Notes: generated by a model from the letters alone, not told the origin. Positions 1-11,264 are shown, counted from the first letter of the stretch. The stretch: DNA of 64,000 nucleotides from CAVALG01 sp963630555 (GCA_963630555.1 CAVGND010000003.1:27352-91351); one strand, 5' to 3'. A program made the numbers and translations.

Positions 1-983
1 GGTTTATCAAGCACGAGTATCATTGCGGGCAGTACGGTAATACATCCGATTACGCCGAAGATTACGCCTTTTGCCATAACAAGGCCTAAATCAAGGCCGA
101 GCGTAAACGACATAAAGCAGAGCGCCGCAAATCCGGCAACGGTGGTTATTGAACTGCCCACAACGCTTGTGAATGTTTCGTGTATCGCAACCGCCATGGC
201 CTGCTTGTTATCGCTGAATTTAAGCCGCTGCTCATTATAACTGTGCCACAGGAATATGGAGTAGTCCATTGTAACAGCCAATTGCAATACGGCTGACAGC
301 GCTTTGGTGATATACGATATCTCCCCGAAGAAGTAGTTGGTTCCGAGGTTGAGCAGTATCATCATTCCGATAGACGCCAAAAATACAAACGGGACCAGCC
401 AGCCGTCCAAAAATATAAGCATTGCAAGGCAGGCAAACACAACCGCAAGCCCTACATATATAGGCTCTTCACGCTCGCAAAGGTCTTTAAGGTCGGTAAC
501 AAGCGCCGACATACCCGAAACAAAACATTGCTTGCCTGCAACAGACCTTATTTCCCGTATTGCGTCCATTGTTACATCAGCAGAGGTCGCACTGTCAAAA
601 AATACGGCAACCATTGTTGAATTATCGGTATTAAATTCATTGTATATCTTTTCGGGCAGAATCTCTTTCGGGATCGAAGCGTCGGCAAGCGATGCATACG
701 AAAGAACCGATTCAACATGGTTAATCTTCTTAATCTTTTCGCAAAGTTTCGCCACGTCCTTTTCCGGCATATCCTCAACAATAATAAAAGAAAACGCGCC
801 TTTGCCGAACTCGTCTTTTAAAACCTGCTGCCCCACTACCGTGTCCATATTTTCGGGCAGGTAATCGAGCATATCGTAGTTTATACGCGTACCGAGAATA
901 CCTAAAACGGACGGCACCATAAGCACAAGCGTAATAATCAGAATCGCTATGCGGTGCTTAACAACCGCATTCCCCAATCGCAT
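1..983 (-). CDS. MMPL/RND-family membrane transporter (5' part; runs off the window)
   Basis: The start ATG lies at 981-983 and the frame stays open to the window edge, giving about 327 residues of the N-terminal part. TM1 spans residues 8-30 (IAILIITLVLMVPSVLGIL). A large extracytoplasmic loop of about 150 residues follows, then a cluster of helices from about residue 185 that includes the TMDYSIFLWHSY segment typical of bacterial MMPL/YdfJ-like transporters. Family members move lipids or hydrophobic compounds using the proton gradient; the substrate here cannot be told. The start overlaps the stop of the upstream HdeD-like gene by one base (TAATG), so the two are translationally coupled. 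The C-terminal half lies outside the window. Confidence 0.85.
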   Translation of the reverse strand, partial: MRLGNAVVKHRIAILIITLVLMVPSVLGILGTRINYDMLDYLPENMDTVVGQQVLKDEFGKGAFSFIIVEDMPEKDVAKLCEKIKKINHVESVLSYASLADASIPKEILPEKIYNEFNTDNSTMVAVFFDSATSADVTMDAIREIRSVAGKQCFVSGMSALVTDLKDLCEREEPIYVGLAVVFACLAMLIFLDGWLVPFVFLASIGMMILLNLGTNYFFGEISYITKALSAVLQLAVTMDYSIFLWHSYNEQRLKFSDNKQAMAVAIHETFTSVVGSSITTVAGFAALCFMSFTLGLDLGLVMAKGVIFGVIGCITVLPAMILVLDK

Positions 984-1594
984 TATTTATCCTCCTCGCT
1001 TTCCTCATAATAATCAATCACAAAATCTTCGGAATTGTCGGAACGCTGATTTTTAATTATCTTTACCGAGGTAATCACGGTGCAGAAATTCAGCACTCCT
1101 TCAAATAATAATGTCACGCCGAGGAAAATCATAAGCAGGTCGCTGCCGTCCCCCGGGCGGAACATAAGGATGAACCCCAAAATTCCGGTTGCAACGGCGA
1201 AAACAAGTATCTCCCACCATTCGCGTATGCCGAAATTTTTTGCCTGTATGGCTATCTGTATTTTCAAAAGCCCGTCGGTCAATATGAACAAGCCCATTGT
1301 TATACATATAAATGTCATAAGCCCGCCGGGGTGGATAAGCATGACCGCCCCTATTAAGACCGAAATTATACCGAGCGTTAAATCGTACTGAAACGCAAGG
1401 CGATACAGATCTTTTGAAAAATACCCTACTAATTTAACTGCCCCGAATAGAATAAGAAGTATTCCGCAAACTATACCGAGGATGTCTGCCATCAGTTTGG
1501 GCGCCGCTATAAGCAAAACACCCAAAACGCACAGTGCGGCGGAAATAACAACATATCCCGTCTTTGCAGTTCTCATTGGTACTACCGAACGCAT
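983..1594 (-). CDS. HdeD-like (DUF308) membrane protein
   Basis: A 203-residue protein made mostly of hydrophobic helices, with pairs such as VVISAALCVLGVLLIAA and LGIVCGILLILFGAVKLV in the repeat pattern of the HdeD/DUF308 family. The tail is acidic (EDFVIDYYEESEEDK). I chose ATG 1594 because a strong GGAGGG ribosome site sits just upstream; the longer open frame to 1798 has no such support. HdeD proteins are linked to acid resistance in enterobacteria, but most Firmicutes homologues have no known role. It is cotranscribed with, and overlaps, the MMPL transporter gene, so a shared membrane function is an inference. Confidence 0.75.
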   Translation of the reverse strand: MRSVVPMRTAKTGYVVISAALCVLGVLLIAAPKLMADILGIVCGILLILFGAVKLVGYFSKDLYRLAFQYDLTLGIISVLIGAVMLIHPGGLMTFICITMGLFILTDGLLKIQIAIQAKNFGIREWWEILVFAVATGILGFILMFRPGDGSDLLMIFLGVTLLFEGVLNFCTVITSVKIIKNQRSDNSEDFVIDYYEESEEDK

Positions 1595-1797
1595 AGCGCT
1601 CCCTCCTTTCTTTTTTACGCCAATACAGTATATCAACATTTTTAAAAGCCATAAACGGTCAAAAAAAATCGGTTGCCGAAATTTTAAACACCGCGCGGTA
1701 AATTGTACGGAATGTGGGCACTCACCCTCTTTTGACCAAAAAACAGTCAAAAATAACGGCTTTACGCAAAATTCAGACTTAAAAACAGTCGTGACCA

Positions 1798-1826
1798 TTG
1801 AATCGGACGGCGGTAATTATTAAAAT
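1798..1826 (+). promoter_or_regulatory. Probable sigma-A promoter of the atp operon
   Basis: TTGAAT at 1798-1803 and TAAAAT at 1821-1826 are separated by 17 bases, about 60 bases before the first gene of the ATP synthase operon. Each hexamer is one or two bases from consensus. It overlaps nothing coding once the HdeD-like gene is started at 1594. Confidence 0.6.
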
Positions 1827-1885
1827 ACAGGTGAAACGGAGTACGGAACGAACCGTTTTGCAAAAAACGAAGGGCGGTAGATACA

Positions 1886-2272
1886 ATGCAAAAACCAAAT
1901 AAAACCGTTATAAACGAAACGATTTATATTGCGGCGGTTACGGTTGCGCTCAGTATAATTACGGAAGCGGTTTTTGCCGCTTTGGGCCGCTGGGATACAG
2001 CCGTGCTTTTCGGCAATCTTTTGGGCGGCGGCACGGCGGTGATAAACTTCTTTTTAATGGGGATTACCGTTCAGGCGGCTTCAAAAAAAGAGGGGGACGG
2101 TGTTGCAGCCACCGTTCGAATTTCACAATTGCTGCGTTTGCTGCTGCTTACGGCAGCGGCGATTATCGGTTGTACCGTCGGCGTGTTTAATGCCGCTGCG
2201 GTGCTTATATCGCTCTTTTTCCCAAGAATAGGCGTGGCTTTCCGCCCGCTGTTTTTAAAAAAATCAATTTAA
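1886..2272 (+). CDS. atpI: ATP synthase subunit I-like membrane protein
   Basis: A 128-residue protein with four hydrophobic segments, sitting directly before atpB at the head of the ATP synthase operon. Both size and position fit the subunit I (AtpI/AtpR) family, which helps assemble the c-ring and may take part in cation supply; it is not part of the finished enzyme. Sequence conservation in this family is low, so the call rests mainly on position, length and membrane pattern. Start ATG 1886 follows a GGGCGG purine stretch. Confidence 0.75.
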   Translation: MQKPNKTVINETIYIAAVTVALSIITEAVFAALGRWDTAVLFGNLLGGGTAVINFFLMGITVQAASKKEGDGVAATVRISQLLRLLLLTAAAIIGCTVGVFNAAAVLISLFFPRIGVAFRPLFLKKSI

Positions 2273-2341
2273 TCTTAATCGGGCAAATAATCGGGCAAAA
2301 GCCGATCGTTACGGCGGCTGCCGCAACAGGGGGAATGTGTT

Positions 2342-3253
2342 TTGGAAGCCGGATACCGCCGCAAAGCGGCAAATATTTTTTACCTTATAATGGCGGCGCT
2401 GCCGCCGATAATCGGTATGGTTCTTAAAGTACTTTTTACGCCGCAATCTACCGATATTGAAATAAGCGGCGCGCTTATCTACACAACAATAAAAATGCCT
2501 GTGGGTGAACTGCCGATAACCGAATCGCAGATAAATTCCCTTATCGTAATAATTTCGGTATTTTGGCTGTGCCTGTTTCTTACAAACGGTATGCAGACCC
2601 GGGGCGGCGGCAGGCGGCAGGCGGCAGCCGAATGGATAGTTGAAAAATGCGAAATCCTTGTGCACGACAATATGGGTGAATATTTTAAAGGTTTTGCCCC
2701 GTTTGCGGCGGCGGTTATGGCGCTTTCGGCTCTTTCAAGTCTGCTTGCGCTTTTGGGTCTGTACGCACCTACTTCGGATATAAATATCGTGGGCGGCTGG
2801 GCATTGCTTGTTTTTATACTTATAACCTATTATAAATTCAAGTGCGGGCCGCTGCAGTACCTAAAAAGTTTTGCGGAGCCCGTGCCGTTTTTGCTGCCGC
2901 TTAATCTTATAAGCGAGGTGGCAACGCCCGTTTCAATGGCGTTCCGCCATTACGGGAATGTTTTATCCGGCTCGGTAATATCTGTGCTGGTCGCCGCGGG
3001 CTTGGGCGGACTGTCAAACCTGCTGTTCGGGTGGCTGCCCGGAGCGCTCGGAGAAATTCCGTTTTTGCGCATAGGCCTGCCCGCAGTGCTCTCGATTTAT
3101 TTTGACGTGTTCAGCGGACTTTTGCAGGCATTTATATTTGCAATGCTCACCATGCTTTATATATCGGGCGGATTTCCGGCTGAACTTTACGAAAAGCGTC
3201 AAGCCCGAAAGCAGGAAAGAAAACCGAAACGAAAACGGAAAAACAATGCTTGA
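2342..3253 (+). CDS. atpB: ATP synthase Fo subunit a
   Basis: A 303-residue integral membrane protein forming the ion half-channels of Fo. The essential arginine lies in the helix SMAFRHYGNVLSG (Arg202), matching Arg210 of E. coli subunit a. The preceding stretch PLNLISEVATPVS is also family-typical. The start is a TTG at 2342, preceded by GGGGGA at a good distance; the nearby ATG at 2335 is in another frame. The C-terminus is strongly basic (RQARKQERKPKRKRKNN), a tail longer than usual. It works with subunits c and b. Confidence 0.95.
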   Translation: MEAGYRRKAANIFYLIMAALPPIIGMVLKVLFTPQSTDIEISGALIYTTIKMPVGELPITESQINSLIVIISVFWLCLFLTNGMQTRGGGRRQAAAEWIVEKCEILVHDNMGEYFKGFAPFAAAVMALSALSSLLALLGLYAPTSDINIVGGWALLVFILITYYKFKCGPLQYLKSFAEPVPFLLPLNLISEVATPVSMAFRHYGNVLSGSVISVLVAAGLGGLSNLLFGWLPGALGEIPFLRIGLPAVLSIYFDVFSGLLQAFIFAMLTMLYISGGFPAELYEKRQARKQERKPKRKRKNNA

Positions 3254-3289
3254 CCGACGCCGTCGGTACAAATAACAAACGGATAATAA

Positions 3290-3586
<297 letters not shown>

Positions 3587-3603
3587 CAAAAGGGGCGAAA
3601 GTT

Positions 3604-4104
3604 ATGCAAAGTTTAGAGGTAATATCGGTCAATATATGGCAGATATTGATATCGCTTTTAAATCTTTTTATACTCTTTTTAATACTCAAAAAATTCCTGT
3701 TTAAGCCCGTAAAACGCATGGAAGCCGAGCGCAGCGCGGAACTGGAAAAACAGTATAATGACGCGGAAAACGCAGAGGCTGCCGCAGCCGCTTTAAAATC
3801 GGAGTGGGACGAGAAAATAAAAACGGCGGAAACCGCCGCCGCCGAAATCAGGCGGCAGGCAAAGGAAAAAGCCGAAAATTCAGCCGACGGAATTATTGCC
3901 GAAGCGCATAAAAAAGCCGAAGAAATCACCGAATCGGCGCGCGAGCAGGCTCGCCTTGAACACAAAAAGGACGAAGCGAATTTGAAACGGGAAATAGCCG
4001 ACGCTTCGGTAGCCTTAGCCTCAAAACTCATAGGCAGGGAAATAAATCCCGACGACCATAAAGCGCTAATTGACGGGGCGATAGACGGGATAGGTGAAGA
4101 GTAA
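3604..4104 (+). CDS. atpF: ATP synthase Fo subunit b
   Basis: A 166-residue protein with one N-terminal membrane helix (residues 9-30, WQILISLLNLFILFLILKKF) followed by a long, charged, alanine- and glutamate-rich coiled coil. This is the peripheral stalk that holds F1 still against the rotor. ATG 3604 is preferred over an in-frame TTG at 3583 because AAAGGGGCG lies before it and the N-terminus then begins at the membrane helix. The stop overlaps the start of atpH (TAATG). Confidence 0.95.
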   Translation: MQSLEVISVNIWQILISLLNLFILFLILKKFLFKPVKRMEAERSAELEKQYNDAENAEAAAAALKSEWDEKIKTAETAAAEIRRQAKEKAENSADGIIAEAHKKAEEITESAREQARLEHKKDEANLKREIADASVALASKLIGREINPDDHKALIDGAIDGIGEE

Positions 4105-4634
4105 TGAACGGTGCGGCAAAGGAATACGCGGGCGCACTGTTTGAATTGGGTGTTGAAAATCACCGCGAAGCGGAATATCTTAACAATTTAAAACTTGTGA
4201 CCGCTGAGTTTGAAAAATTTCCGAAATATCCGGAACTGCTGGCGTCCCCCGATATTTCGCAGGTTCAAAAAAGCGATATGCTTGATGCGGCGTTCGGTGA
4301 AACCCTCTTGCCCGATTGCCTTAACTTTTTGAAAATTCTTTGTAAAAATGGGCGGATATCGCTGCTGCCTGACTGCGAAAAAGAGTACGAATCCGCTTAC
4401 GGAAAACTTAAAAACATAATAAAGGTTTGCGCCGTAACCGCCGCAGAGCCCTCGGCCCGTGCAAAAGCGGAACTTGAGCGGAAACTTAAAAATCGGTACG
4501 GTGGGAAAATCGAAATTGTATATAAAACCGATAAAAACCTGCTTGGCGGAATGATTATATATGCAGGCGATGAAATTATTGACGGAAGCCTTGCCGGAAA
4601 AATCAATAAAGCAAGGGAGGAACTGCGAAAATGA
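4104..4634 (+). CDS. atpH: ATP synthase F1 subunit delta
   Basis: A 176-residue soluble protein that joins the b stalk to the top of the alpha3beta3 head. The N-terminus [15 protein letters not shown] is the typical delta/OSCP start, and the C-terminal part ([27 protein letters not shown]) matches the conserved end of the family. Length is usual. It overlaps atpF by one base and atpA by four (ATGA), so the three are translationally coupled. Confidence 0.95.
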   Translation: MNGAAKEYAGALFELGVENHREAEYLNNLKLVTAEFEKFPKYPELLASPDISQVQKSDMLDAAFGETLLPDCLNFLKILCKNGRISLLPDCEKEYESAYGKLKNIIKVCAVTAAEPSARAKAELERKLKNRYGGKIEIVYKTDKNLLGGMIIYAGDEIIDGSLAGKINKAREELRK

Positions 4635-6121
4635 GCAAAAATGCGGAAGAAATAAGCAGCATTATAAAAGAGCAGATACGCTCATTGGAAACGGGCAACG
4701 AAACAGCCGAAACAGGGACGGTAGTGCTGGTCGGCGACGGTATTGCAACCGCCTACGGTCTGCGCAACTGTATGTCGGGCGAACTTTTAGAGTTTGAGGA
4801 CGGCAGTTTCGGTATGGCACAGAATCTTGAGGCGGAAACCGTGTCGGTCGCATTGCTTTCAAACAAAAACGATATTAAAGAGGGCAGTCGGGTAAAGCGC
4901 ACGGGGCGTGTTTTATCGGTGCCGGTGGGTGAAGAACTGCTCGGCAGAGTCGTCAATGCGCTCGGCGAGCCGATTGACGGCAAGGGCGCCGTAAACTGTA
5001 CCCAAACACGCCCGACGGAATCGGAAGCACCCGGAATAATAGAAAGAAAAAGCGTTTCCGTTCCGCTTGAAACGGGTATAAAGGCGATTGACGGTATGAT
5101 ACCGATAGGCCGCGGCCAGCGTGAACTTATAATAGGCGATCGCCAGACGGGCAAAACCGAAATTGCGATAGATACAATAATAAACCAAAAAGACAGCGGC
5201 GTTATCTGCATTTATGTCGCTATCGGGCAAAAGAACACCTCGGTTGTACAGATTGCACGCAAACTCGGCAGCGCGGGGGCTATGAAGAATACGATTATCG
5301 TTTCCGCCTCGGCGTCCGAAACCGCGCCGCTGCAGTATATTGCGCCGTACGCAGGGTGCGCTATGGCTGAATATTTCAGGGAAAAGGGTCGCGATGTGCT
5401 TATTGTGTATGACGACCTTTCAAAACACGCCGTGGCGTACCGTGCGCTTTCCCTGCTTATCCGCCGCCCGCCCGGCCGTGAAGCCTATCCCGGCGATGTG
5501 TTCTATTTACATTCAAGATTGCTTGAACGTGCCGCCTGCGTTGCGCCCGAATACGGCGGAGGTTCGATAACTGCCCTCCCGATAATCGAAACTCAGGCAG
5601 GCGATGTTTCGGCATATATACCGACCAATGTTATCTCGATAACCGACGGTCAGATATTCCTTGAAACCGAACTGTTCCATGCAGGGGTTATGCCTGCCGT
5701 AAATCCCGGTATATCGGTCAGCCGTGTCGGCGGCAGCGCCCAGATAAAGGGTATGAAAGCGGTTGCGGGCGAACTTAAACTTATGTATTCGCAGTACCTT
5801 GAACTGCAATCGTTCGCACAGTTCGGCAGCGACCTTGACGCCGATACAAAACAGCGCCTTGCACGGGGCGAGCGGATCGTCGAAGTGCTTAAACAAAAGC
5901 GTAATTCACCCGTGCGCACGGGTTGTCAGGTCGTAATACTCTATGCCGTGGTAAACGGATATCTTGATAAAATACCGGTAAAAGAAATAGAAACATACGA
6001 GCAAAACCTGTACGAGCGGCTTAAAAACGAGCACAGCGACCTGCTGCAGCGTATTGAGCAAGGCTGCTTTGAGCCCGAAGACAAAGAGCGGATAAAAGCA
6101 GTTCTGGCGGAAACGGAGTAA
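4631..6121 (+). CDS. atpA: ATP synthase F1 subunit alpha
   Basis: A 496-residue non-catalytic nucleotide-binding subunit. It has the Walker A motif [13 protein letters not shown], the [13 protein letters not shown]alker B region and the conserved [20 protein letters not shown] segment that includes the family signature. The beta-barrel N-terminal domain, central domain and C-terminal helical domain are all present and of normal length. It starts inside the end of atpH and is followed four bases later by atpG. Confidence 0.98.
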   Translation: MSKNAEEISSIIKEQIRSLETGNETAETGTVVLVGDGIATAYGLRNCMSGELLEFEDGSFGMAQNLEAETVSVALLSNKNDIKEGSRVKRTGRVLSVPVGEELLGRVVNALGEPIDGKGAVNCTQTRPTESEAPGIIERKSVSVPLETGIKAIDGMIPIGRGQRELIIGDRQTGKTEIAIDTIINQKDSGVICIYVAIGQKNTSVVQIARKLGSAGAMKNTIIVSASASETAPLQYIAPYAGCAMAEYFREKGRDVLIVYDDLSKHAVAYRALSLLIRRPPGREAYPGDVFYLHSRLLERAACVAPEYGGGSITALPIIETQAGDVSAYIPTNVISITDGQIFLETELFHAGVMPAVNPGISVSRVGGSAQIKGMKAVAGELKLMYSQYLELQSFAQFGSDLDADTKQRLARGERIVEVLKQKRNSPVRTGCQVVILYAVVNGYLDKIPVKEIETYEQNLYERLKNEHSDLLQRIEQGCFEPEDKERIKAVLAETE

Positions 6122-6125
6122 TGTT

Positions 6126-8612
<2,487 letters not shown>

Positions 8613-8739
8613 CGAATAATTATCGGTGCCCTAATCTAATATCCGGCTCCCGATTCCCAGCCCCTGACTTCTGATTCCTGTTTTTCGCCGCCGGTGTGCA
8701 AACCGCATGTTTTCGTTAGGCGGCGTTGCCAAATAACGG

Positions 8740-8849
8740 ACGGCACGCACTTGCCCTTACCTCCCGTTCTGGACGTTAGACGATAGACTGTAGATATTAG
8801 ATGTGGTAGATATCAGTTTGTACGCTTACGGCACGCACTGACCCTTGCC
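8740..8849 (+). repeat. Two copies of a dispersed 22-base motif with TTAGA-rich DNA between them
   Basis: ACGGCACGCACTTGCCCTTACC-like 22-mers occur at 8740-8761 and 8828-8849, with a third at 63933-63954; they differ at only a few bases. Between and after the copies lies degenerate DNA built from units such as GACGTTAGAC and GATATTAGATG. This is a dispersed intergenic repeat, not coding. Confidence 0.75.
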
Positions 8850-8904
8850 TCCACCTGACGGGGGAGGTGGGTTTTGACCGTAGGTCAAAACTCGGAGGGA
8901 GAGA
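8841..8904 (-). repeat. Two-stem hairpin repeat, copy A
   Basis: Read on the minus strand it starts TCTCCCTCCGAG. A perfect 9-bp stem follows (8871-8879 with 8883-8891; GTTTTGACC pairs with GGTCAAAAC) around a three-base loop. A second stem comes next (CCACCT at 8851-8856 with AGGTGG at 8865-8870), and the end is GGCAAG. The outer motifs are shared with copy B at 9036-9150 although the first stem is different. Confidence 0.7.
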
Positions 8905-9035
8905 TAACGAAGGCTGACGAAAAACCACAGACTTCAGGCATTGAATATCTTATATCAGACTTTAATTTTAGATATTAGATAATGGTAACGGTAGTTAGGG
9001 AATAGACAGTAACCTGTTCTTACCGGTGGTTTTTT

Positions 9036-9150
9036 CTCTCCCTCAGTCAAAAATCAAAGATTTTTGCCAGCTCTCGGCTGCCGCCTCGGTCGGTGCTTCT
9101 GCTCCGCAGAGGTGTCCACCGGACACCCGCACTCTCGCCAGAGGGGCCAA
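9036..9150 (+). repeat. Two-stem hairpin repeat, copy B, with extra hairpins inside
   Basis: It starts CTCTCCCTCAGT, followed by a perfect 8-bp stem (9048-9055 with 9059-9066) around loop AAA, then CCAGCTC, and ends GGGGCCAAG. The second stem region is interrupted by two more perfect hairpins: TCTGC/GCAGA at 9098-9110 and GGTGTCC/GGACACC at 9111-9127. All have three-base loops. Confidence 0.7.
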
Positions 9151-9240
9151 GGGCGGCTACGCCGCCGAATAGATAACGGAAGTCGGGCAAAGCCAAGGGC
9201 GGTAAACCGCCGGATAACGGAAGTCGGGTAAAGACAAGGG
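9147..9240 (+). repeat. Short tandem repeat with a hairpin in each full unit
   Basis: Two full units and part of a third: 9147-9192, 9193-9233 and from 9234. Each full unit reads CCAAGGGCGG, a small hairpin, then ATAACGGAAGTCGGG and AAAG. The hairpin is GGCGGC/GCCGCC with loop TAC in unit 1 (9152-9166) and GGCGG/CCGCC with loop TAAA in unit 2 (9198-9211). Confidence 0.7.
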
Positions 9241-9363
9241 CGGCGGTAAAATGTGCAAGAGTTTGAAAAACACCGTCTGTTAGCCGATTTACGCCCGCCG
9301 CATCTGCATCACATATCCAACATCTGCAGTCTAATATCAGGCTCGTATATAAATTAAGCCGAC

Positions 9364-9403
9364 AAAACGACCTTTCACTTTATTTAAGTGTCAGGTCGTT
9401 TTT
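9364..9403 (-). terminator. Rho-independent terminator after sleB (bidirectional)
   Basis: AAAACGACCT at 9364-9373 pairs with AGGTCGTTTT at 9393-9402, with a further CACTT/AAGTG stem inside. T-runs flank the stem on both strands. It lies 22 bases after the sleB stop. Confidence 0.8.
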
Positions 9404-9424
9404 GGGACTGAGGGTTTTTGCACA

Positions 9425-10093
9425 CTAAGAACAAAATCGGTGCTTACCGATAACTTTTATAAGCGGTCGGCTCCATATCCAGGAACTTGTGGCGGTGGAC
9501 GGGTTGAAATAATAAATTGCGCCGCCGCTCGGGTCAAGTCCGTTAAGCGCATCGCGCGCCGCCGAATATGCACTGTCGGACACGGGCTTATTGAACTGCC
9601 CGTCGCTCAAACAGGAAAATGCGCCTTTTTGGTATATCACGCCCGACACCGAATCGGGGAACGACGGGTGCTTTACCCTGTTTAACACCACTGCGCCGAC
9701 GGCTACCTGACCCGAATACGGCTCGCCGCGCGCCTCTGCCGATATCAGCCTTGCAAGCAGGTTATAATCATTGCTTGAATAGGAGGAATTTCCACCCGAC
9801 GCTGCGCCGCCGCTTGACAGACCTATCTTTTCAAGCGTTTCGGCACCTGCAATTCCGTCCGCCGTCAGACCGTGTTTTTTCTGGAATTTTATAACCGCAT
9901 TTTTGGTCGCCGTACCGTATATGCCGTCAACGGCACCGCCGTAATATCCCCATGCTTTCAGCCTTTTTTGAATATTACGCACCTCTTCCCCGCGCGACCC
10001 TGTTTTGGAAACGGCGGATGACTGAAAACAAAATGTAAAAATCAGCGTTATTGCCAAAAGTGCCGTAATAACTTTTTTTGAACATCTTTTCAT
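9425..10093 (-). CDS. sleB: Spore cortex-lytic enzyme SleB-like cell wall hydrolase
   Basis: A 222-residue secreted protein. Residues 1-28 form a signal peptide ending near QSSAVS. Residues 30-90 are a peptidoglycan-binding domain (DGIYGTATKNAVIKFQKKHG). A Ser/Gly linker follows, then the SleB hydrolase domain (LISAEARGEPYSGQVAVGAV, with its catalytic glutamate, and IYYFNPSTATSSWIW). SleB is a lytic transglycosylase that degrades spore cortex during germination, so the host very likely forms spores. ATG 10093 is chosen over a GTG at 10105. Its usual partner ypeB is not adjacent. It is divergent from rpmH. Confidence 0.88.
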   Translation of the reverse strand: MKRCSKKVITALLAITLIFTFCFQSSAVSKTGSRGEEVRNIQKRLKAWGYYGGAVDGIYGTATKNAVIKFQKKHGLTADGIAGAETLEKIGLSSGGAASGGNSSYSSNDYNLLARLISAEARGEPYSGQVAVGAVVLNRVKHPSFPDSVSGVIYQKGAFSCLSDGQFNKPVSDSAYSAARDALNGLDPSGGAIYYFNPSTATSSWIWSRPLIKVIGKHRFCS

Positions 10094-10311
10094 AATTTTA
10101 ATCACTGCCTTTGCGGTTCGGCTTTTATCGGATTTTCTTTACGGAAGACAGGCGGCGCGTAAATTTCGTCGGGCGCAATGCGGCGGGTCATGCCGCCGTT
10201 CCGTTTCAAAGGCACCGCGGTTAAATGTCCGGAAGTTCCGTGAATTTATAATATTTTTTTCCGTTTTAAAAAAAATATTCCCTCCCCCGGGCAAAAGACG
10301 CAAATTTTTTA

Positions 10312-10340
10312 TTGACAAAATCTCGGTTTTTAAGTATAAT
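10312..10340 (+). promoter_or_regulatory. Consensus sigma-A promoter of the rpmH operon
   Basis: TTGACA at 10312-10317 and TATAAT at 10335-10340 are exactly 17 bases apart, a perfect consensus promoter. It leaves a leader of roughly 100 bases before rpmH. The rest of 10094-10452 shows no gene and no DnaA-box cluster. Confidence 0.9.
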
Positions 10341-10452
10341 TTTATCTTGATAGGTTGTGTTACTGTTTTCATTTTTAAATTTCGGCTTGCCGCATGGCCG
10401 TTTTGTATGTAACGCAACAGGATTTTATGCGGTCGAAGGAGGATCAAAGTAG

Positions 10453-10587
10453 ATGAAAAGAACATATCAGCCTAAGAAACTTCACCGCAAGAGGGAACAC
10501 GGTTTCAGAAAAAGAATGGCCACCGCAAACGGAAGAAAGGTTCTCGCCCGCCGCAGATCAAAAGGCAGAAAGACCCTTACCTACTAA
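10453..10587 (+). CDS. rpmH: 50S ribosomal protein L34
   Basis: A 44-residue, very basic protein beginning [19 protein letters not shown] and ending [10 protein letters not shown], matching bacterial L34 from end to end. GGAGGATC lies before the ATG. It heads the conserved rpmH-rnpA-yidD-yidC-jag cluster. In many bacteria dnaA lies next to rpmH; here the neighbour is sleB instead. Confidence 0.98.
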   Translation: MKRTYQPKKLHRKREHGFRKRMATANGRKVLARRRSKGRKTLTY

Positions 10588-10649
10588 TGAAAGGCCACAA
10601 CAGTGGTCTTTCACTGTATTATGAGATCTGATTGAACGGATTGATTTAC

Positions 10650-10979
10650 GTGATTCTTGAAACTCTGAATTTGAATAAAGATTTTCGCCGTGCCTACTGG
10701 CGCGGAAAGTCCTATACGGGTTCACGGCTTGTAACCTACGTTTTGCCGAACCGCAGCGGCAAAATAAGATTTGGAATCACTACAAGCAAAAGAATCGGCG
10801 GCGCGGTGCAGCGCAATCGTGCGCGCAGGGTTATAAAGGCAGCCTTTCGCTCCTGCCTGCCCGAAATTTCAGGTTCCGCCGATATCGTCTTTGTGGCACG
10901 CGTTAAAACCACCTATTCTAAAAGCACTAAAGTTGAAAAAGATATGCGCGCCCATTTACGGGAGGCAGGCCTTTTATGA
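10650..10979 (+). CDS. rnpA: Ribonuclease P protein component
   Basis: A 109-residue basic protein that helps RNase P RNA mature tRNA 5' ends. The signature region is seen as [20 protein letters not shown], and [12 protein letters not shown] near the N-terminus is family-typical. I chose GTG 10650, which gives about a dozen residues before the conserved DFRR; upstream in-frame TTGs at 10632 and 10641 are alternatives. The last four bases overlap yidD. Confidence 0.95.
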   Translation: MILETLNLNKDFRRAYWRGKSYTGSRLVTYVLPNRSGKIRFGITTSKRIGGAVQRNRARRVIKAAFRSCLPEISGSADIVFVARVKTTYSKSTKVEKDMRAHLREAGLL

Positions 10980-11203
10980 AAAGGCTGCTGATAGCCGCCG
11001 TAAAATTTTACAGGAAAACCATTTCTCCCCTGACGCCCGGCACCTGCAGATTTATACCTACCTGCTCCGAATATGCTGTGGAAGCGCTTGAAAAACGCGG
11101 TGCTCTGGTTGGGTTGGGGCTTACGGTATGGCGATTGCTTCGCTGCAATCCCTTCAACAAACACTGCGGGTATGACCCCGTACCTGAAAAGAAAAACAAG
11201 TGA
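10976..11203 (+). CDS. yidD: Membrane protein insertion efficiency factor YidD
   Basis: A 75-residue protein with the conserved [19 protein letters not shown] motif, the cysteine-containing hallmark of YidD, and the [18 protein letters not shown] segment. The N-terminus is amphipathic and associates with the membrane. YidD assists YidC-dependent insertion. It overlaps rnpA by four bases and precedes yidC, as in most Firmicutes. Confidence 0.95.
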   Translation: MKRLLIAAVKFYRKTISPLTPGTCRFIPTCSEYAVEALEKRGALVGLGLTVWRLLRCNPFNKHCGYDPVPEKKNK

Positions 11204-11264
11204 ACGAAATCCGGCACCGTGCGTAATTTCCGCCGTGCCCGATATTCGGGATTGGAGATATTAA

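Larger units (their letters stand above)
8613..9424. other. Gene-free region of repeats and hairpins
   Basis: About 810 bases between atpC and sleB with no credible coding sequence. It holds two copies of a 22-base motif (8740-8761 and 8828-8849), TTAGA-rich degenerate sequence (about 8770-8815 and 8960-9000), two hairpin elements (8841-8904 and 9036-9150), a short tandem repeat (9147-9240) and a terminator (9364-9403). The same 22-base motif and TTAGA-rich sequence come back at the right end of the window. Confidence 0.8.

Noticed and set aside
337..864. Plus-strand open frame of 175 residues at the left end
   Set aside because: It is antisense to the MMPL transporter, whose membrane motifs are clear on the minus strand.
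1861..1889. TTGCAA and TACAAT as a promoter for atpI
   Set aside because: The -10 would overlap the start codon; the pair at 1798-1826 is better placed.
8841..9240. Possible CRISPR array
   Set aside because: The repeats are hairpins with changing stems, not identical direct repeats with uniform spacers, and no cas gene is present.
10094..10452. Possible replication origin next to rpmH
   Set aside because: No dnaA or dnaN gene and no cluster of TTATCCACA-type boxes is visible; only the rpmH promoter is clear.
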